This document shows, in pieces, positions 41,348-49,938 of a DNA stretch of 64,000 nucleotides; positions within the stretch are counted from its first letter, which is position 1; each line of letters starts with the position of its first letter. This DNA comes from Bacteroidales bacterium (GTDB lineage Bacteria > Bacteroidota > Bacteroidia > Bacteroidales > BM520). The DNA lies in contig JAISNV010000023.1 of the NCBI GenBank assembly GCA_031276035.1, forward strand, positions 1 through 64,000. Reading direction: 5' to 3'. The position numbers and the translations under genes are program-made. The notes beneath the pieces are model-generated. The model had not been told where the DNA came from, did no database searches, and saw only the letters and a program-made list of their open reading frames with translations.

Positions 41348-43954
41348 ATGAGAAAAATAACTTTCTTATTCACTTTATTAGCTTTAATAATCACAAGTTG
41401 CACTGATAATAAACATTTTATCACTGATAATGAATATCGCAAAACAGTTCAAGATGATTTTTTGAAACGTAAAGAACTTGCGTCAAATCGCTCTGAAGAA
41501 TTATTTTCTATAATGAAAACTGCTGACCTGCAAGAAAGTGAAGCGCTCGAATTTCTTTATGCATATATGCCTTTTAGCGATCTGGCGGATTATAATGGGG
41601 AATTCTTTCTAAATCAGGTGAAATATGCTTTTAAGGCTAAAGATTTTTTTCATTGGGGAGAAAGTATTCCGGAAGATGTTTTCAGACATTTTGTACTGGT
41701 TTACAGAGTAAACAATGAAAATCTTGATACGGCAAGAATGGTAATTTTCGATGAATTGAAAAACAGAATTAAAGACATGTCGATGTATGATGCAGCCCTT
41801 GAAGTTAACCACTGGTGTCACGAGAAAGTTACTTACAGACCTTCCGACAGCAGAACCTCGGGGCCTTTGGCAACAATTAAGACTGCTTTCGGAAGATGCG
41901 GCGAAGAATCTACATTTACCGTTACCGCATTGCGCGCTGTAGGTATTCCTGCCCGTCAATGCTACACTCCTCGTTGGGCACACACAGATGACAATCATGC
42001 CTGGGTGGAAGTTTGGGTTGACGGAGAATGGTATTTTCTCGGAGCTTGCGAACCTGATGCGGAACTGAATATGGGTTGGTTTGCATTGCCCGCCACAAGA
42101 ACTATGATGGTTCATTCGAATGCTTTCGGAAAATATACCGGCAATGATGAGGTAACTCATAAAACCAATCTTTTTTCGCGTATCAATATGCATGATAATT
42201 ATACTGATACTAAAAACATCAAGGTTAAAGTTATTGATGAAAACGGTAATCCTGTTGAAAATGCAAAAGTTAAATTCAAACTTTATAATTATGCGGAATA
42301 TTATCCGATTGCTACAATTAACACTAACCCGCAAGGAGAAGCTTCTCTTACAACCGGTTATGGCGATTTGCTAATCTGGGCAAATAAAGATGACAAATAC
42401 AATTACCAAAAATTTGATGTAAGGGAAAATGATAATATAGTAATCGCACTAACAAGAAGTGAAGGCGGCGAATACTCCGAATATCTCGAAATGGTACCAC
42501 CGGCAGGATTGAAGAAGAAACATATTGTCAGCGAAGAAAAAACCATTCTGAACAACAAACGTTTACAATATGAGGATTCTATTCGTAATGCTTATCTGGC
42601 AACATTTCCGACAAAAGAACAAGTTAACATTCAAAACGAAAATCTTACTCAGGAACAAATATGGCATTTCATTGAGAAAAGTGAAGGTAATTACGCAGAA
42701 ATAGAAAAATTCATCAGAAATAATTCAAATAAAATTGACGGATTATACTTATATGAATTTATTAATGCTTTGTCTGATAAAGATTTGAGAGATGCTGAAG
42801 CAAATACGATTCAACAACATATTACCTACTATAATAAAAATAAATACAATTCGGATGTTTATTTAAAAGGTATCCTGCCGGCAAGAATTTCCAATGAAAT
42901 GATTCGTCCGTGGAGAAATTACTTGGCAAATGAGTTTCAAAATATTTTTAAAGGAGAAGAAATTACTTCCGAAGCAATTATCAATTGGATAAAAGAAAAC
43001 ATTACTATCGACAATGAAGGTAATTATTTTAATTGTCCTATTTCCCCGCGCGGAGTTTTTGAGTTGAGATATTCAGATAAACACTCGCGTAATATTTTCT
43101 TTATTGCCGTTTGCAGATCTTTAGATATTCCTGCTTACATTGATACGGCAACAAATCAATTATATGTTTTTGAGAACGGAATCTGGAATATTATTTCTTT
43201 TGAAGAAGAAAGAACTCCGAAACCTAATGGCAAATTAATTTTAGTTTATGGAAACAACGAACATATAAAACCCGAATATTGGATACATTATACTATTGCA
43301 AAATTTGAAAACGGCGACTTTGTAACTTCAGATTATGAAAACGACGAGCGTATAACACATTCACCGGTTGTTTTAGATTTAGAAAGCGGATATTATATAC
43401 TTTCAACAGGAAATCGATACAGTGACGGAACGGTTCTTTCCAAACTGGAATTTTTCAATATCCCAGCTAACAAAACTATAGTTAAAGATGTAGAGCTTCG
43501 TAAACTTATTCCGCGTTCGGAATTTTACGGAACGATTGATATGAATTATGTTTTGAACTTACCGGATAGCGACATAACGGTTAAGGAATTGATTGGTAAT
43601 AAAAATGCCGTTGTTTGTTTTATAGATCCTAATCGCGAACCTACAAAGCACTTGTTTAAAGATATTATTGCATACAAAAATCCGTTTGAACAATGGAACG
43701 GTACGATGCTTTTTGTAATACCAACAGAAAAGCGTACCGCCGATTTCAAACCTTCAAACTGGAATCTTCCCAAACAATCTATTTTTATATACGACGAAAA
43801 TTCGAACTGGATGAATAATATTCTAACAACAACCGAACAAGAGTTCAGGGATAATTATCCGCTGGTTTACATAATCACTCCCGAAGGAAAGTTGATTTTC
43901 AAAACAGAAGGTTACCGAATCGGCACGGGAGAGTTGATTTACAAGAGTTTGTAA
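41348..43954 (+). CDS. Large transglutaminase-like lipoprotein
   Basis: The 868-residue protein has a lipoprotein signal MRKITFLFTLLALIITSC (Cys18). The transglutaminase-like core at about 150-260 contains the Cys of FGRCGEESTFTVTALRAVGIPARQ, the His of DNHAWVEVW and the following Asp of ACEPDAE. A beta-sandwich with a carboxypeptidase-regulatory pattern (VIDENGNPVENAKV) is at 295-375. A second, degenerate transglutaminase-like segment (SPRGVFELRYSD...AVCRSLDIPAYID) is at about 555-610. A C-terminal thioredoxin-like segment ends YIITPEGKLIFKTEGYRIG. It is probably a periplasm-facing peptidase or cross-linker on peptides; the substrate is unknown. The next gene is also a cysteine hydrolase. 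Confidence 0.82.
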   Translation: MRKITFLFTLLALIITSCTDNKHFITDNEYRKTVQDDFLKRKELASNRSEELFSIMKTADLQESEALEFLYAYMPFSDLADYNGEFFLNQVKYAFKAKDFFHWGESIPEDVFRHFVLVYRVNNENLDTARMVIFDELKNRIKDMSMYDAALEVNHWCHEKVTYRPSDSRTSGPLATIKTAFGRCGEESTFTVTALRAVGIPARQCYTPRWAHTDDNHAWVEVWVDGEWYFLGACEPDAELNMGWFALPATRTMMVHSNAFGKYTGNDEVTHKTNLFSRINMHDNYTDTKNIKVKVIDENGNPVENAKVKFKLYNYAEYYPIATINTNPQGEASLTTGYGDLLIWANKDDKYNYQKFDVRENDNIVIALTRSEGGEYSEYLEMVPPAGLKKKHIVSEEKTILNNKRLQYEDSIRNAYLATFPTKEQVNIQNENLTQEQIWHFIEKSEGNYAEIEKFIRNNSNKIDGLYLYEFINALSDKDLRDAEANTIQQHITYYNKNKYNSDVYLKGILPARISNEMIRPWRNYLANEFQNIFKGEEITSEAIINWIKENITIDNEGNYFNCPISPRGVFELRYSDKHSRNIFFIAVCRSLDIPAYIDTATNQLYVFENGIWNIISFEEERTPKPNGKLILVYGNNEHIKPEYWIHYTIAKFENGDFVTSDYENDERITHSPVVLDLESGYYILSTGNRYSDGTVLSKLEFFNIPANKTIVKDVELRKLIPRSEFYGTIDMNYVLNLPDSDITVKELIGNKNAVVCFIDPNREPTKHLFKDIIAYKNPFEQWNGTMLFVIPTEKRTADFKPSNWNLPKQSIFIYDENSNWMNNILTTTEQEFRDNYPLVYIITPEGKLIFKTEGYRIGTGELIYKSL

Positions 43955-43999
43955 ATATTAATCTGTTAATTTCGGAAACTTGTCATTCCATCCACTGAA

Positions 44000-44620
44000 A
44001 TGAAGAAAATACATATACTATTATTCATATTTATTTGCCGACTTTCTCTTGCGCAAGAGATCAATCTGCAAACCGGCGATTTTCTGTTCCAAGTAGGGAA
44101 AGGCAGCGATTTCGAAAAAGCAATTGTTTCATCCACGCAAAGACTGGAAAATTTAAATTTCTCCCACGTTGGAGTTGTATATATAGAAGATGATATTTTT
44201 GTTCTTGAAGCCGAACCTGACAAAGGTGTTGTAAAAAGCACTTTGAAAGAATTTATTGAGAATGGAGATATAACAGTAGTGGGAAGATTAAAAGAAGAAT
44301 ATCAATACACCATTCCGGACGCCATTAATAGAATCTTGAAACATATAGGGGGGCCGTATAATTTCACTTTTCAGGTCTTGGGAGAAGGACTTTATTGCAG
44401 CGAACTGATTCAGAAAAACTTTATTCTTAATAATGGCGAACATTTATTTGAACCGATATCTATGTCGTTCAGAAATAATGACACAGGCGAGATTCATGAT
44501 TTCTGGATTCAATATTATGATAAATACGGCGTTTCCATTCCCGAAGGCGAAGACGGAAGTAATCCGAATATGATTGCGACTTCACAACATATTTATATAA
44601 TCGGAATAATAGATAATTGA
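44000..44620 (+). CDS. YiiX/YebB-like NlpC/P60-type cysteine hydrolase, secreted
   Basis: The 206-residue protein has a signal peptide ending SLAQ. It shows the circularly permuted NlpC/P60 order: GDFLFQVGKGS, then His in LNFSHVGVVYIEDD (about 52), then Cys in GLYCSELIQKNF (about 133). These enzymes cleave amide or ester bonds in wall peptides or lipids. The tail ATSQHIYIIG is a family end. It lies 45 bases after the transglutaminase-like gene and may be co-transcribed. Confidence 0.85.
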   Translation: MKKIHILLFIFICRLSLAQEINLQTGDFLFQVGKGSDFEKAIVSSTQRLENLNFSHVGVVYIEDDIFVLEAEPDKGVVKSTLKEFIENGDITVVGRLKEEYQYTIPDAINRILKHIGGPYNFTFQVLGEGLYCSELIQKNFILNNGEHLFEPISMSFRNNDTGEIHDFWIQYYDKYGVSIPEGEDGSNPNMIATSQHIYIIGIIDN

Positions 44621-44891
44621 AACGTATGAATGTTGAAAACACGATAAATAATCGGTAAATACAAAAAGGACGGAAAAATAAAATGATAATCTTGCCTTGA
44701 GTAAAATCAGAAATTTATTATTCTAACTGATTTATTTGATTGCGTTTTTCATTTGATTCAAAAAAAAGATAACAAATCGTGATTTTGAACTCAAAAATAT
44801 TTCAATATTCTTTCATTCTCAAACTTTTACATTAGCTCATGCAGCACTTTCACTTTTTTTACGTTATACTAACGAATCTTAAATAATTTTG
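44621..44891. other. Intergenic stretch without a gene
   Basis: This AT-rich stretch has no open frame with gene-like features. Just before the sigma gene lie a CTTTCACTTTTTTTAC tract and TATACTAACGAATC, which may include the ECF operon's promoter. It does not match TAnnTTTG, which would suit self-regulation by the encoded ECF factor. Confidence 0.3.
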
Positions 44892-45440
44892 ATGAATACA
44901 TTTGACGATTTATTGAAGAAAGCCAAGAAAAAAAATCAACCTGCTATGATGGAAATCTATTCAATATACAGCACCGATGTTTACAACAGTTGCCTTCGTA
45001 TCATATCAAATTCTTTTGTTGCGGAGGAAATTATGCAAGATTCGTTTATAAAAGCTTTCGATAATTTACATAAGTTTTCGGGCGGACAAAAAGAATTGGG
45101 AAATTTTATAAAGAAAATAGCAGTAAATCATTCGATAGATATATATAGAAAATCAAAAAATGAAATCTTCTCATCATTCAGTGAAATAGAAAACATCGAC
45201 AAATATTTAAATAATTACAATGAAGATGATAACGAAATTATATATAATATTGACGATGTTAATAATGCAATTAACAAACTTCCCGACGGATATCGTTTAG
45301 TTTTAAATTTACATATCATTGAAGACATGGATTTTAATGATATAGCAAAAAAATTGGATATCGCCGCATCAACAGTGAGATCACAGTTTGTAAGAGCAAA
45401 AAGTAAATTAATAACAATTCTAAAAGAGGATATAGCATGA
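44892..45440 (+). CDS. RNA polymerase sigma factor, ECF family
   Basis: The 182-residue sigma-70 ECF factor has region 2 (EIYSIYSTDVYNSCLRII...EEIMQDSFIKAFDNLHKFSG, about 20-66) and region 4 (INKLPDGYRLVLNLHIIEDMDFNDIAKKLDIAASTVRSQFVRAKSKL, about 133-178). It directs polymerase to a small regulon. The ATG at 44892 is preferred to the TTG before it. It overlaps the next gene, a likely anti-sigma factor, by 4 bases (ATGA), so they are translationally coupled. Confidence 0.93.
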   Translation: MNTFDDLLKKAKKKNQPAMMEIYSIYSTDVYNSCLRIISNSFVAEEIMQDSFIKAFDNLHKFSGGQKELGNFIKKIAVNHSIDIYRKSKNEIFSSFSEIENIDKYLNNYNEDDNEIIYNIDDVNNAINKLPDGYRLVLNLHIIEDMDFNDIAKKLDIAASTVRSQFVRAKSKLITILKEDIA

Positions 45441-45922
45441 ATATAGATAAATTAATTTCGGAAAATAAAAGTTCTTTCAATACGGAAAAACCTTCTGAAG
45501 GTCATATTCAAAGATTTGAACAAAAACTTCAAAAACACCATTCGATAAAGAAAAAGCAAAAAATGTATTTGCTGAGAACTTCAATTGCTGCAGCAATGGT
45601 TTTATTACTTTTAATTCCTTTAGTTACAACAAATTATTCGCAAGCTGAGCAAACAAATGCAGAATTTGCAAACGTAAAAATGTATTATCAGTCGGAATTG
45701 GATAAAGAAATACAGCAACTTGAACCTATTTTAAATACTTATGATGAAAATACACGCGCAACTATCGAAGAAGAAATAGAAAAAATTCAAAGCGGCACAG
45801 ACATAATTAACGGTATGGAAAATATTCCCAATGAAGTGCTTATTGCAAGTACCGCCAAAGTTTATATCAATAGCATAGAATCAGTAAGACGCTTACATCA
45901 TTCACTTAACGTTACAGAATAA
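45437..45922 (+). CDS. Putative membrane anti-sigma factor
   Basis: The 161-residue protein has one membrane helix (TSIAAAMVLLLLIPLV, about 48-63), a basic cytoplasmic N-terminal part (HIQRFEQKLQKHHSIKKKQK) and a helical periplasmic C-terminal part of about 95 residues. It has no recognisable zinc anti-sigma motif. Its place directly after an ECF sigma gene with a 4-base overlap is the basis for the role. Confidence 0.7.
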   Translation: MNIDKLISENKSSFNTEKPSEGHIQRFEQKLQKHHSIKKKQKMYLLRTSIAAAMVLLLLIPLVTTNYSQAEQTNAEFANVKMYYQSELDKEIQQLEPILNTYDENTRATIEEEIEKIQSGTDIINGMENIPNEVLIASTAKVYINSIESVRRLHHSLNVTE

Positions 45923-45983
45923 AACAATTTGAACTCAAAATAAATTAAATTAACACAGTATCAATCATTAAATTAAAATAAAA

Positions 45984-47432
45984 ATGAAAAAATTCATCTT
46001 AATTATCACAACACTTTGTTTCAGTTTAATTTCTTTCTCACAAGAAAATAATGAAGACCAGAATAATAATACTATTAGTCATCAAATTACAATTCCTGAA
46101 ATAAATTTCGACGGCTATGAATTTAATATTTCCGTACCTAAAATTGATTTGGAGAATCCCATTTCTACTTATACTCTTCCAGAGATTAATGTAAATACTT
46201 CGGAGTTTAACTTTCATATTCCGGAAAAATGTATTGAGATACCTAATTTTGAGTATGAAGATATTACCATAAAGATTCCCAATGTAAAAATTGACGAACA
46301 AAATTTTTCTATTCAGATTCCCGACATTCAAATTCCGGAAATCGCAATGGCAGACATAAAGGCTCTCGAAGATGTTTCAACACGTATAAATAAAAAAACC
46401 AACATATTTTCCAAATCAGCTTCGGCAAAAAAACAGATATCACAAAATTATAAAGTAAGTGATAATTGCAAATTAAGCATAGACAATTCTTTCGGGAAAA
46501 TAGAAATAATTGAATGGGATAAAAACGAAATTTATTTCGACATTACTGTTCAAGGTGAAGCAAAAACAGAATCTAAGGCTTATGAACTTATCGATTGTAT
46601 TGATGTGGTTTTCAATCAATCATCAAACGGAAAGCAAACGATGGTAGAAGCCAAGACAAAATTTTGCAGCAAAAATAAAAATCAGGATGATTCAAATTAT
46701 ACTGTTGATTATGTTGTAAAAGTTCCGAGTTCTGTATTTATGGATTTGAAAACTAAATACGGAAATATTTATCTGGGTGATGTTAAAAATAATATAAAAA
46801 TCGACATTTCTTTCGGAAATATATATATTAATAAACTTAATGGCGATAACAATAATATTAATTCTTCATTCGGAGATATTGAAATAAACGAAATTACTAA
46901 ATATTTGAATTTACAAGCCAAGCATTGCGGAAAATGTACGTTTAACAACGTTAATAAATTAGCTGCCGATATTCAATTTTCTAAATTAATAATTAATAAT
47001 AAAGCCGAAGATCTCAATCTTAAAATTCAACATTCCAGCACCTCTTTTAATGAAATTACCAATACTAACATTAATTCTCAATTTACTGATATTAAGATTA
47101 ATAAATTAAATAATTATTTAAACTGTTCCAATATTAGTCATGGGGGTTTAAGAGTTGATGATGTTGCACAAAATTTTTCGGAAATTAATGTAAATGCTTC
47201 TTTCGGTACTGTTCGTCTGGGATTAAATCAAAATCATTCTTTTGCTGCCGATTTAAGAACATCTTTCGGTTCAATTAAATTAGACGGAATTGATAAAACT
47301 ACCGGTGATTATTACGAAAAAACAAAAGATTATAATGATACCGCAATACGTACTGTTTTTGGCAAAAACGGTAAGACTGCCAGTAAAGTTACGGTAAGAA
47401 ACCAACACGGAAATATTGTCTTAGGCAAATAA
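45984..47432 (+). CDS. Exported DUF4097-like beta-helix protein with IP-repeat N-terminus
   Basis: The 482-residue protein has a signal peptide (MKKFILIITTLCFSLISFS). Residues about 35-120 have six to seven repeats of the form 'x-I-P-x-I/V-x-(F)-x-I-x-I-P' (for example FNISVPKIDLENPIS, FNFHIPEKCIEIPN, FSIQIPDIQIPEI). Residues about 150-480 repeat strands such as SFGKIEIIEW, SFGNIYINKL, SFGDIEINEI, SFGTVRLGL and SFGSIKLDGI, the solenoid pattern of putative adhesin DUF4097. It is probably periplasmic or at the outer membrane and a likely target or sensor output of the sigma/anti-sigma pair upstream. Confidence 0.75.
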   Translation: MKKFILIITTLCFSLISFSQENNEDQNNNTISHQITIPEINFDGYEFNISVPKIDLENPISTYTLPEINVNTSEFNFHIPEKCIEIPNFEYEDITIKIPNVKIDEQNFSIQIPDIQIPEIAMADIKALEDVSTRINKKTNIFSKSASAKKQISQNYKVSDNCKLSIDNSFGKIEIIEWDKNEIYFDITVQGEAKTESKAYELIDCIDVVFNQSSNGKQTMVEAKTKFCSKNKNQDDSNYTVDYVVKVPSSVFMDLKTKYGNIYLGDVKNNIKIDISFGNIYINKLNGDNNNINSSFGDIEINEITKYLNLQAKHCGKCTFNNVNKLAADIQFSKLIINNKAEDLNLKIQHSSTSFNEITNTNINSQFTDIKINKLNNYLNCSNISHGGLRVDDVAQNFSEINVNASFGTVRLGLNQNHSFAADLRTSFGSIKLDGIDKTTGDYYEKTKDYNDTAIRTVFGKNGKTASKVTVRNQHGNIVLGK

Positions 47433-47489
47433 ACATAAATTTCTATGGTTAGTCCATAGCTATTATTTTTTTTTATCATACCATATTGT

Positions 47490-47525
47490 AACACGCAAGT
47501 ACTGAAAAGCTTGCGTGTTTTTTTG
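47490..47525 (+). terminator. Intrinsic terminator after the sigma operon
   Basis: AACACGCAAG (47490-47499) and CTTGCGTGTT (47510-47519) form a perfect 10-bp stem with a 10-base loop and are followed by a T-run. It ends the sigma/anti-sigma/DUF4097 transcript. Confidence 0.85.
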
Positions 47526-47577
47526 TTTGATACTTGCTGTGCATAGTGTTTAGGTTTTAGCTTTAACTCAAATATCT

Positions 47578-47585
47578 TATATTTG
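47578..47585 (+). promoter_or_regulatory. -7 promoter element of the AlkD-like gene
   Basis: TATATTTG matches TAnnTTTG, 20 bases before the ATG at 47606. Confidence 0.6.
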
Positions 47586-47605
47586 CAGATTACAAAAATT
47601 AAAAT

Positions 47606-48307
47606 ATGACAATTCTTGAATTAAGAGAAAAGCTGTTTCAATATGCTGATGAAGAATATCGCGATTTCCATAAGAATTTAGTTCCCGGCGGGCATAATTT
47701 CATTGGTGTACGTATTCCGCAACTTAGAAAGATGGCAAAGGAAATTGTGAAAAACAATGATGAATGGCGGGAGCTTTTGAATGATAAAACTAAACCCGAA
47801 TATGTTGAGGAATTAAATCTTATCGGATATGTTATCGGTTATGTTAATATTGATCCCACCGAACGACTTGCTTTGCTTGATGCTTATGTTCCGAGAATCA
47901 ACAATTGGGCTACATGTGATACGGTTTGCGGTACATTCAAATTCGCCGATAAAAAAGAAAATCAGGAGTTAATGTGGAATTTCATTCAAAAATATTTAAC
48001 TTCGGATAAAGAGTTTGAAATACGTTTTGCGGTCGTTAGCATTTTAGCATATTTCGTAAACGAACAATACATTGACAGGTCTCTACAATGGCTTAATAAC
48101 ATTAATCATGAAGGTTATTATGTTAAAATGGGAGTCGCTTGGACAGTTGCCGAATTTTACATAAAATTTCCGGAGAAGACTTTGAAATTCTTACAGAATA
48201 ATAATATGGATGATTTTACTCACAATAAGAGTATTCAAAAAATTAATGAATCATTTAGAGTTGATAAAGAGACAAAAGAGAAATTGAAAAAATTAAAACG
48301 AAAATAA
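47606..48307 (+). CDS. AlkD-like DNA alkylation repair protein
   Basis: The 233-residue all-helical HEAT-like protein has the family blocks FIGVRIPQLRKMAKEI (about 30-45), EELNLIGYVIGYV, INNWATCDTVCGTFKF (about 96-111), RFAVVSILAYFV and YYVKMGVAWTVAEFYIKFPE. AlkD-like glycosylases excise positively charged alkylated bases by trapping them in the HEAT solenoid. The N-W-x-x-C/V-D segment holds the Asp thought to act in catalysis. It has its own promoter and is isolated between the sigma operon and a lipoprotein. Confidence 0.9.
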   Translation: MTILELREKLFQYADEEYRDFHKNLVPGGHNFIGVRIPQLRKMAKEIVKNNDEWRELLNDKTKPEYVEELNLIGYVIGYVNIDPTERLALLDAYVPRINNWATCDTVCGTFKFADKKENQELMWNFIQKYLTSDKEFEIRFAVVSILAYFVNEQYIDRSLQWLNNINHEGYYVKMGVAWTVAEFYIKFPEKTLKFLQNNNMDDFTHNKSIQKINESFRVDKETKEKLKKLKRK

Positions 48308-48311
48308 CTAT

Positions 48312-48319
48312 TATTTTTG
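48312..48319 (+). promoter_or_regulatory. -7 promoter element of the GDPD-like lipoprotein
   Basis: TATTTTTG, 17 bases before the ATG at 48336. Confidence 0.5.
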
Positions 48320-48335
48320 TGCAACAATAAATCTT

Positions 48336-49106
48336 ATGCAAAAAAACGAAAAATTATTTATAATTGTTATAATATTAATTATCCTTACTTCTTGTAATAA
48401 AAAACCTATTAATGATGTTATCATAGCTCATGCAGGAGGTGCAATTGATGGATATTTATATACAAATTCCTTGGAAGCAATGAATCTCTCTTATGAGAAA
48501 GGGTGCAGGTTGTTTGAATTAGATTTATTATTAACTTCTGACAATAAATTAGTTGCCGCACATACATGGAGTGATTTTAAAAATTTTACAGGATATCCCG
48601 AAATTAACGATACTCCGTTAACTGAGGAAGAATTTATGTCTAGAAAAATTTATGGAAAATATACTCCTATGAATATGGATATGATAAATAAATGGTTTAA
48701 AACCCATAACGATGCTATACTAATAACAGATAAAATAAATAAACCGGCATTATTATATAAATATTTTGATTATAAAGATAGATTAATTATGGAATTATTT
48801 TCATGGCAAGCAATTGATACTGCCATTGAGATAGGTATTGAACCGATGATTAGCAGCTGGTTAATGAAACCAGACACTGATATTGAGAAAATATTTTCTG
48901 ACAAAAATATTAAATATTTTGCTGTCTCAAGAACATATTTATTAAAAAATAGAGACCTTTTAAAAAAACTAAAAGAACAAAAGATAAAAACTTATATGTT
49001 CTTCTCCTATATGGAGTATGATGAAAAATATTTTCTCGACAATGAGATGGATTACATTTACGGAATATATGCTGATGATATGGATATAATGGAATATTTT
49101 AATTAA
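48336..49106 (+). CDS. Glycerophosphodiester phosphodiesterase-like lipoprotein
   Basis: The 256-residue protein has a lipoprotein signal ending ILTSC (Cys20). The GDPD-type TIM barrel shows the first catalytic His in VIIAHAGGAIDG (about 31), the metal-binding Glu-x-Asp in LFELDLLLTSDN (about 63) and the second His in LVAAHTWSDF (about 77). The rest is shorter and more divergent than in Escherichia coli GlpQ, and several loops are Asn/Asp rich. It may hydrolyse phosphodiesters in the periplasm; the substrate could differ from glycerophosphodiesters. Confidence 0.75.
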   Translation: MQKNEKLFIIVIILIILTSCNKKPINDVIIAHAGGAIDGYLYTNSLEAMNLSYEKGCRLFELDLLLTSDNKLVAAHTWSDFKNFTGYPEINDTPLTEEEFMSRKIYGKYTPMNMDMINKWFKTHNDAILITDKINKPALLYKYFDYKDRLIMELFSWQAIDTAIEIGIEPMISSWLMKPDTDIEKIFSDKNIKYFAVSRTYLLKNRDLLKKLKEQKIKTYMFFSYMEYDEKYFLDNEMDYIYGIYADDMDIMEYFN

Positions 49107-49186
49107 TAATTGCCTTTTTATAATAAATACATTGTAGAACCTCTTAAATAAATTCAATTATCAACTTTCAATTCTCAACTATTTAT

Positions 49187-49194
49187 TATCTTTG
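49187..49194 (+). promoter_or_regulatory. -7 promoter element of the metal operon, near-leaderless
   Basis: TATCTTTG ends 6 bases before the ATG at 49200, so the transcript should have almost no 5' leader. It is preceded by a CAATTATCAACTTTCAATTC-type low-complexity repeat. Confidence 0.55.
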
Positions 49195-49199
49195 CAGCG

Positions 49200-49754
49200 A
49201 TGAAAAAGTTTTTTCATAAAATATTATCATTTACAATTATAGTATTATTACTTGTATTCTCATCGGGGATACATATATTTATACATCATTGTCTTATTGC
49301 TGATGAAACGGAAATAGTTTTCAACGCAAAACAAATTTCTTGTGATCATCACGAGACAATAGAAGATTCATGCTGCGGACATCAACACGAAAACGGTTGC
49401 TGCGAAACTCAAGAAGAAAATCATAATTGTAGTCATTCACATTATACATGTGTCAACAATAACGAACCTTTCGATGATGTTTCTTTTTCACCGATAACTT
49501 GCGAAGTCAATGAATTCGATTTAATTCTTGATAAAAATAACATTTCACAATCTCCGACTTTCGATTTGGAAAAAGAATTTGTTTTACTGAAAAACAATTA
49601 CTTTTGTGAAATTATTTTTAATAATCCCCATTTTTATAAAGATATACACCTAACCAAATTTCTATACCCCGATGAACAACCGGTTCTTTTTACCGGTATA
49701 GAATCCGTATATCTTTTCCATTGCCCAAAGATTCCTCACAATTATTATTGTTAA
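49200..49754 (+). CDS. His/Cys-rich exported protein (HYC_CC_PP-like), metal operon
   Basis: The 184-residue protein has a signal or anchor helix (residues 8-28) followed by HHC, then a metal-ligand-rich segment at about 50-90 (CDHHETIEDSCCGHQHENG, CCETQEENHNCSHSHYTC) holding many His and Cys residues. The C-terminal part ends HCPKIPHNYYC. The general layout recalls the Bacteroidota HYC_CC_PP family, but the HYC is HHC here, so the assignment is tentative. Directly downstream are a TonB receptor and an HMA-domain protein. Together they suggest handling of copper or a similar soft metal at the envelope. Confidence 0.65.
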   Translation: MKKFFHKILSFTIIVLLLVFSSGIHIFIHHCLIADETEIVFNAKQISCDHHETIEDSCCGHQHENGCCETQEENHNCSHSHYTCVNNNEPFDDVSFSPITCEVNEFDLILDKNNISQSPTFDLEKEFVLLKNNYFCEIIFNNPHFYKDIHLTKFLYPDEQPVLFTGIESVYLFHCPKIPHNYYC

Positions 49755-49938
49755 TAATATTATTGGTATACTAATATTCAATAATATTTTTTCAAATGAT
49801 TATCATAGCATTTGATGATTAATTTTATTGGTCTTCATTAAGACAATTTAATTTCAATAAATAAAATTAAAATCATGAGTTAGCTACGCTTGGCTCATAC
49901 GACAATTAATAACAATAAACAATTCAAATTATATTCGT

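Noticed and set aside
41609..42334. 241-codon minus-strand frame
   Set aside because: It is fully antisense to the transglutaminase core of the lipoprotein gene; the sense strand has the catalytic motifs.
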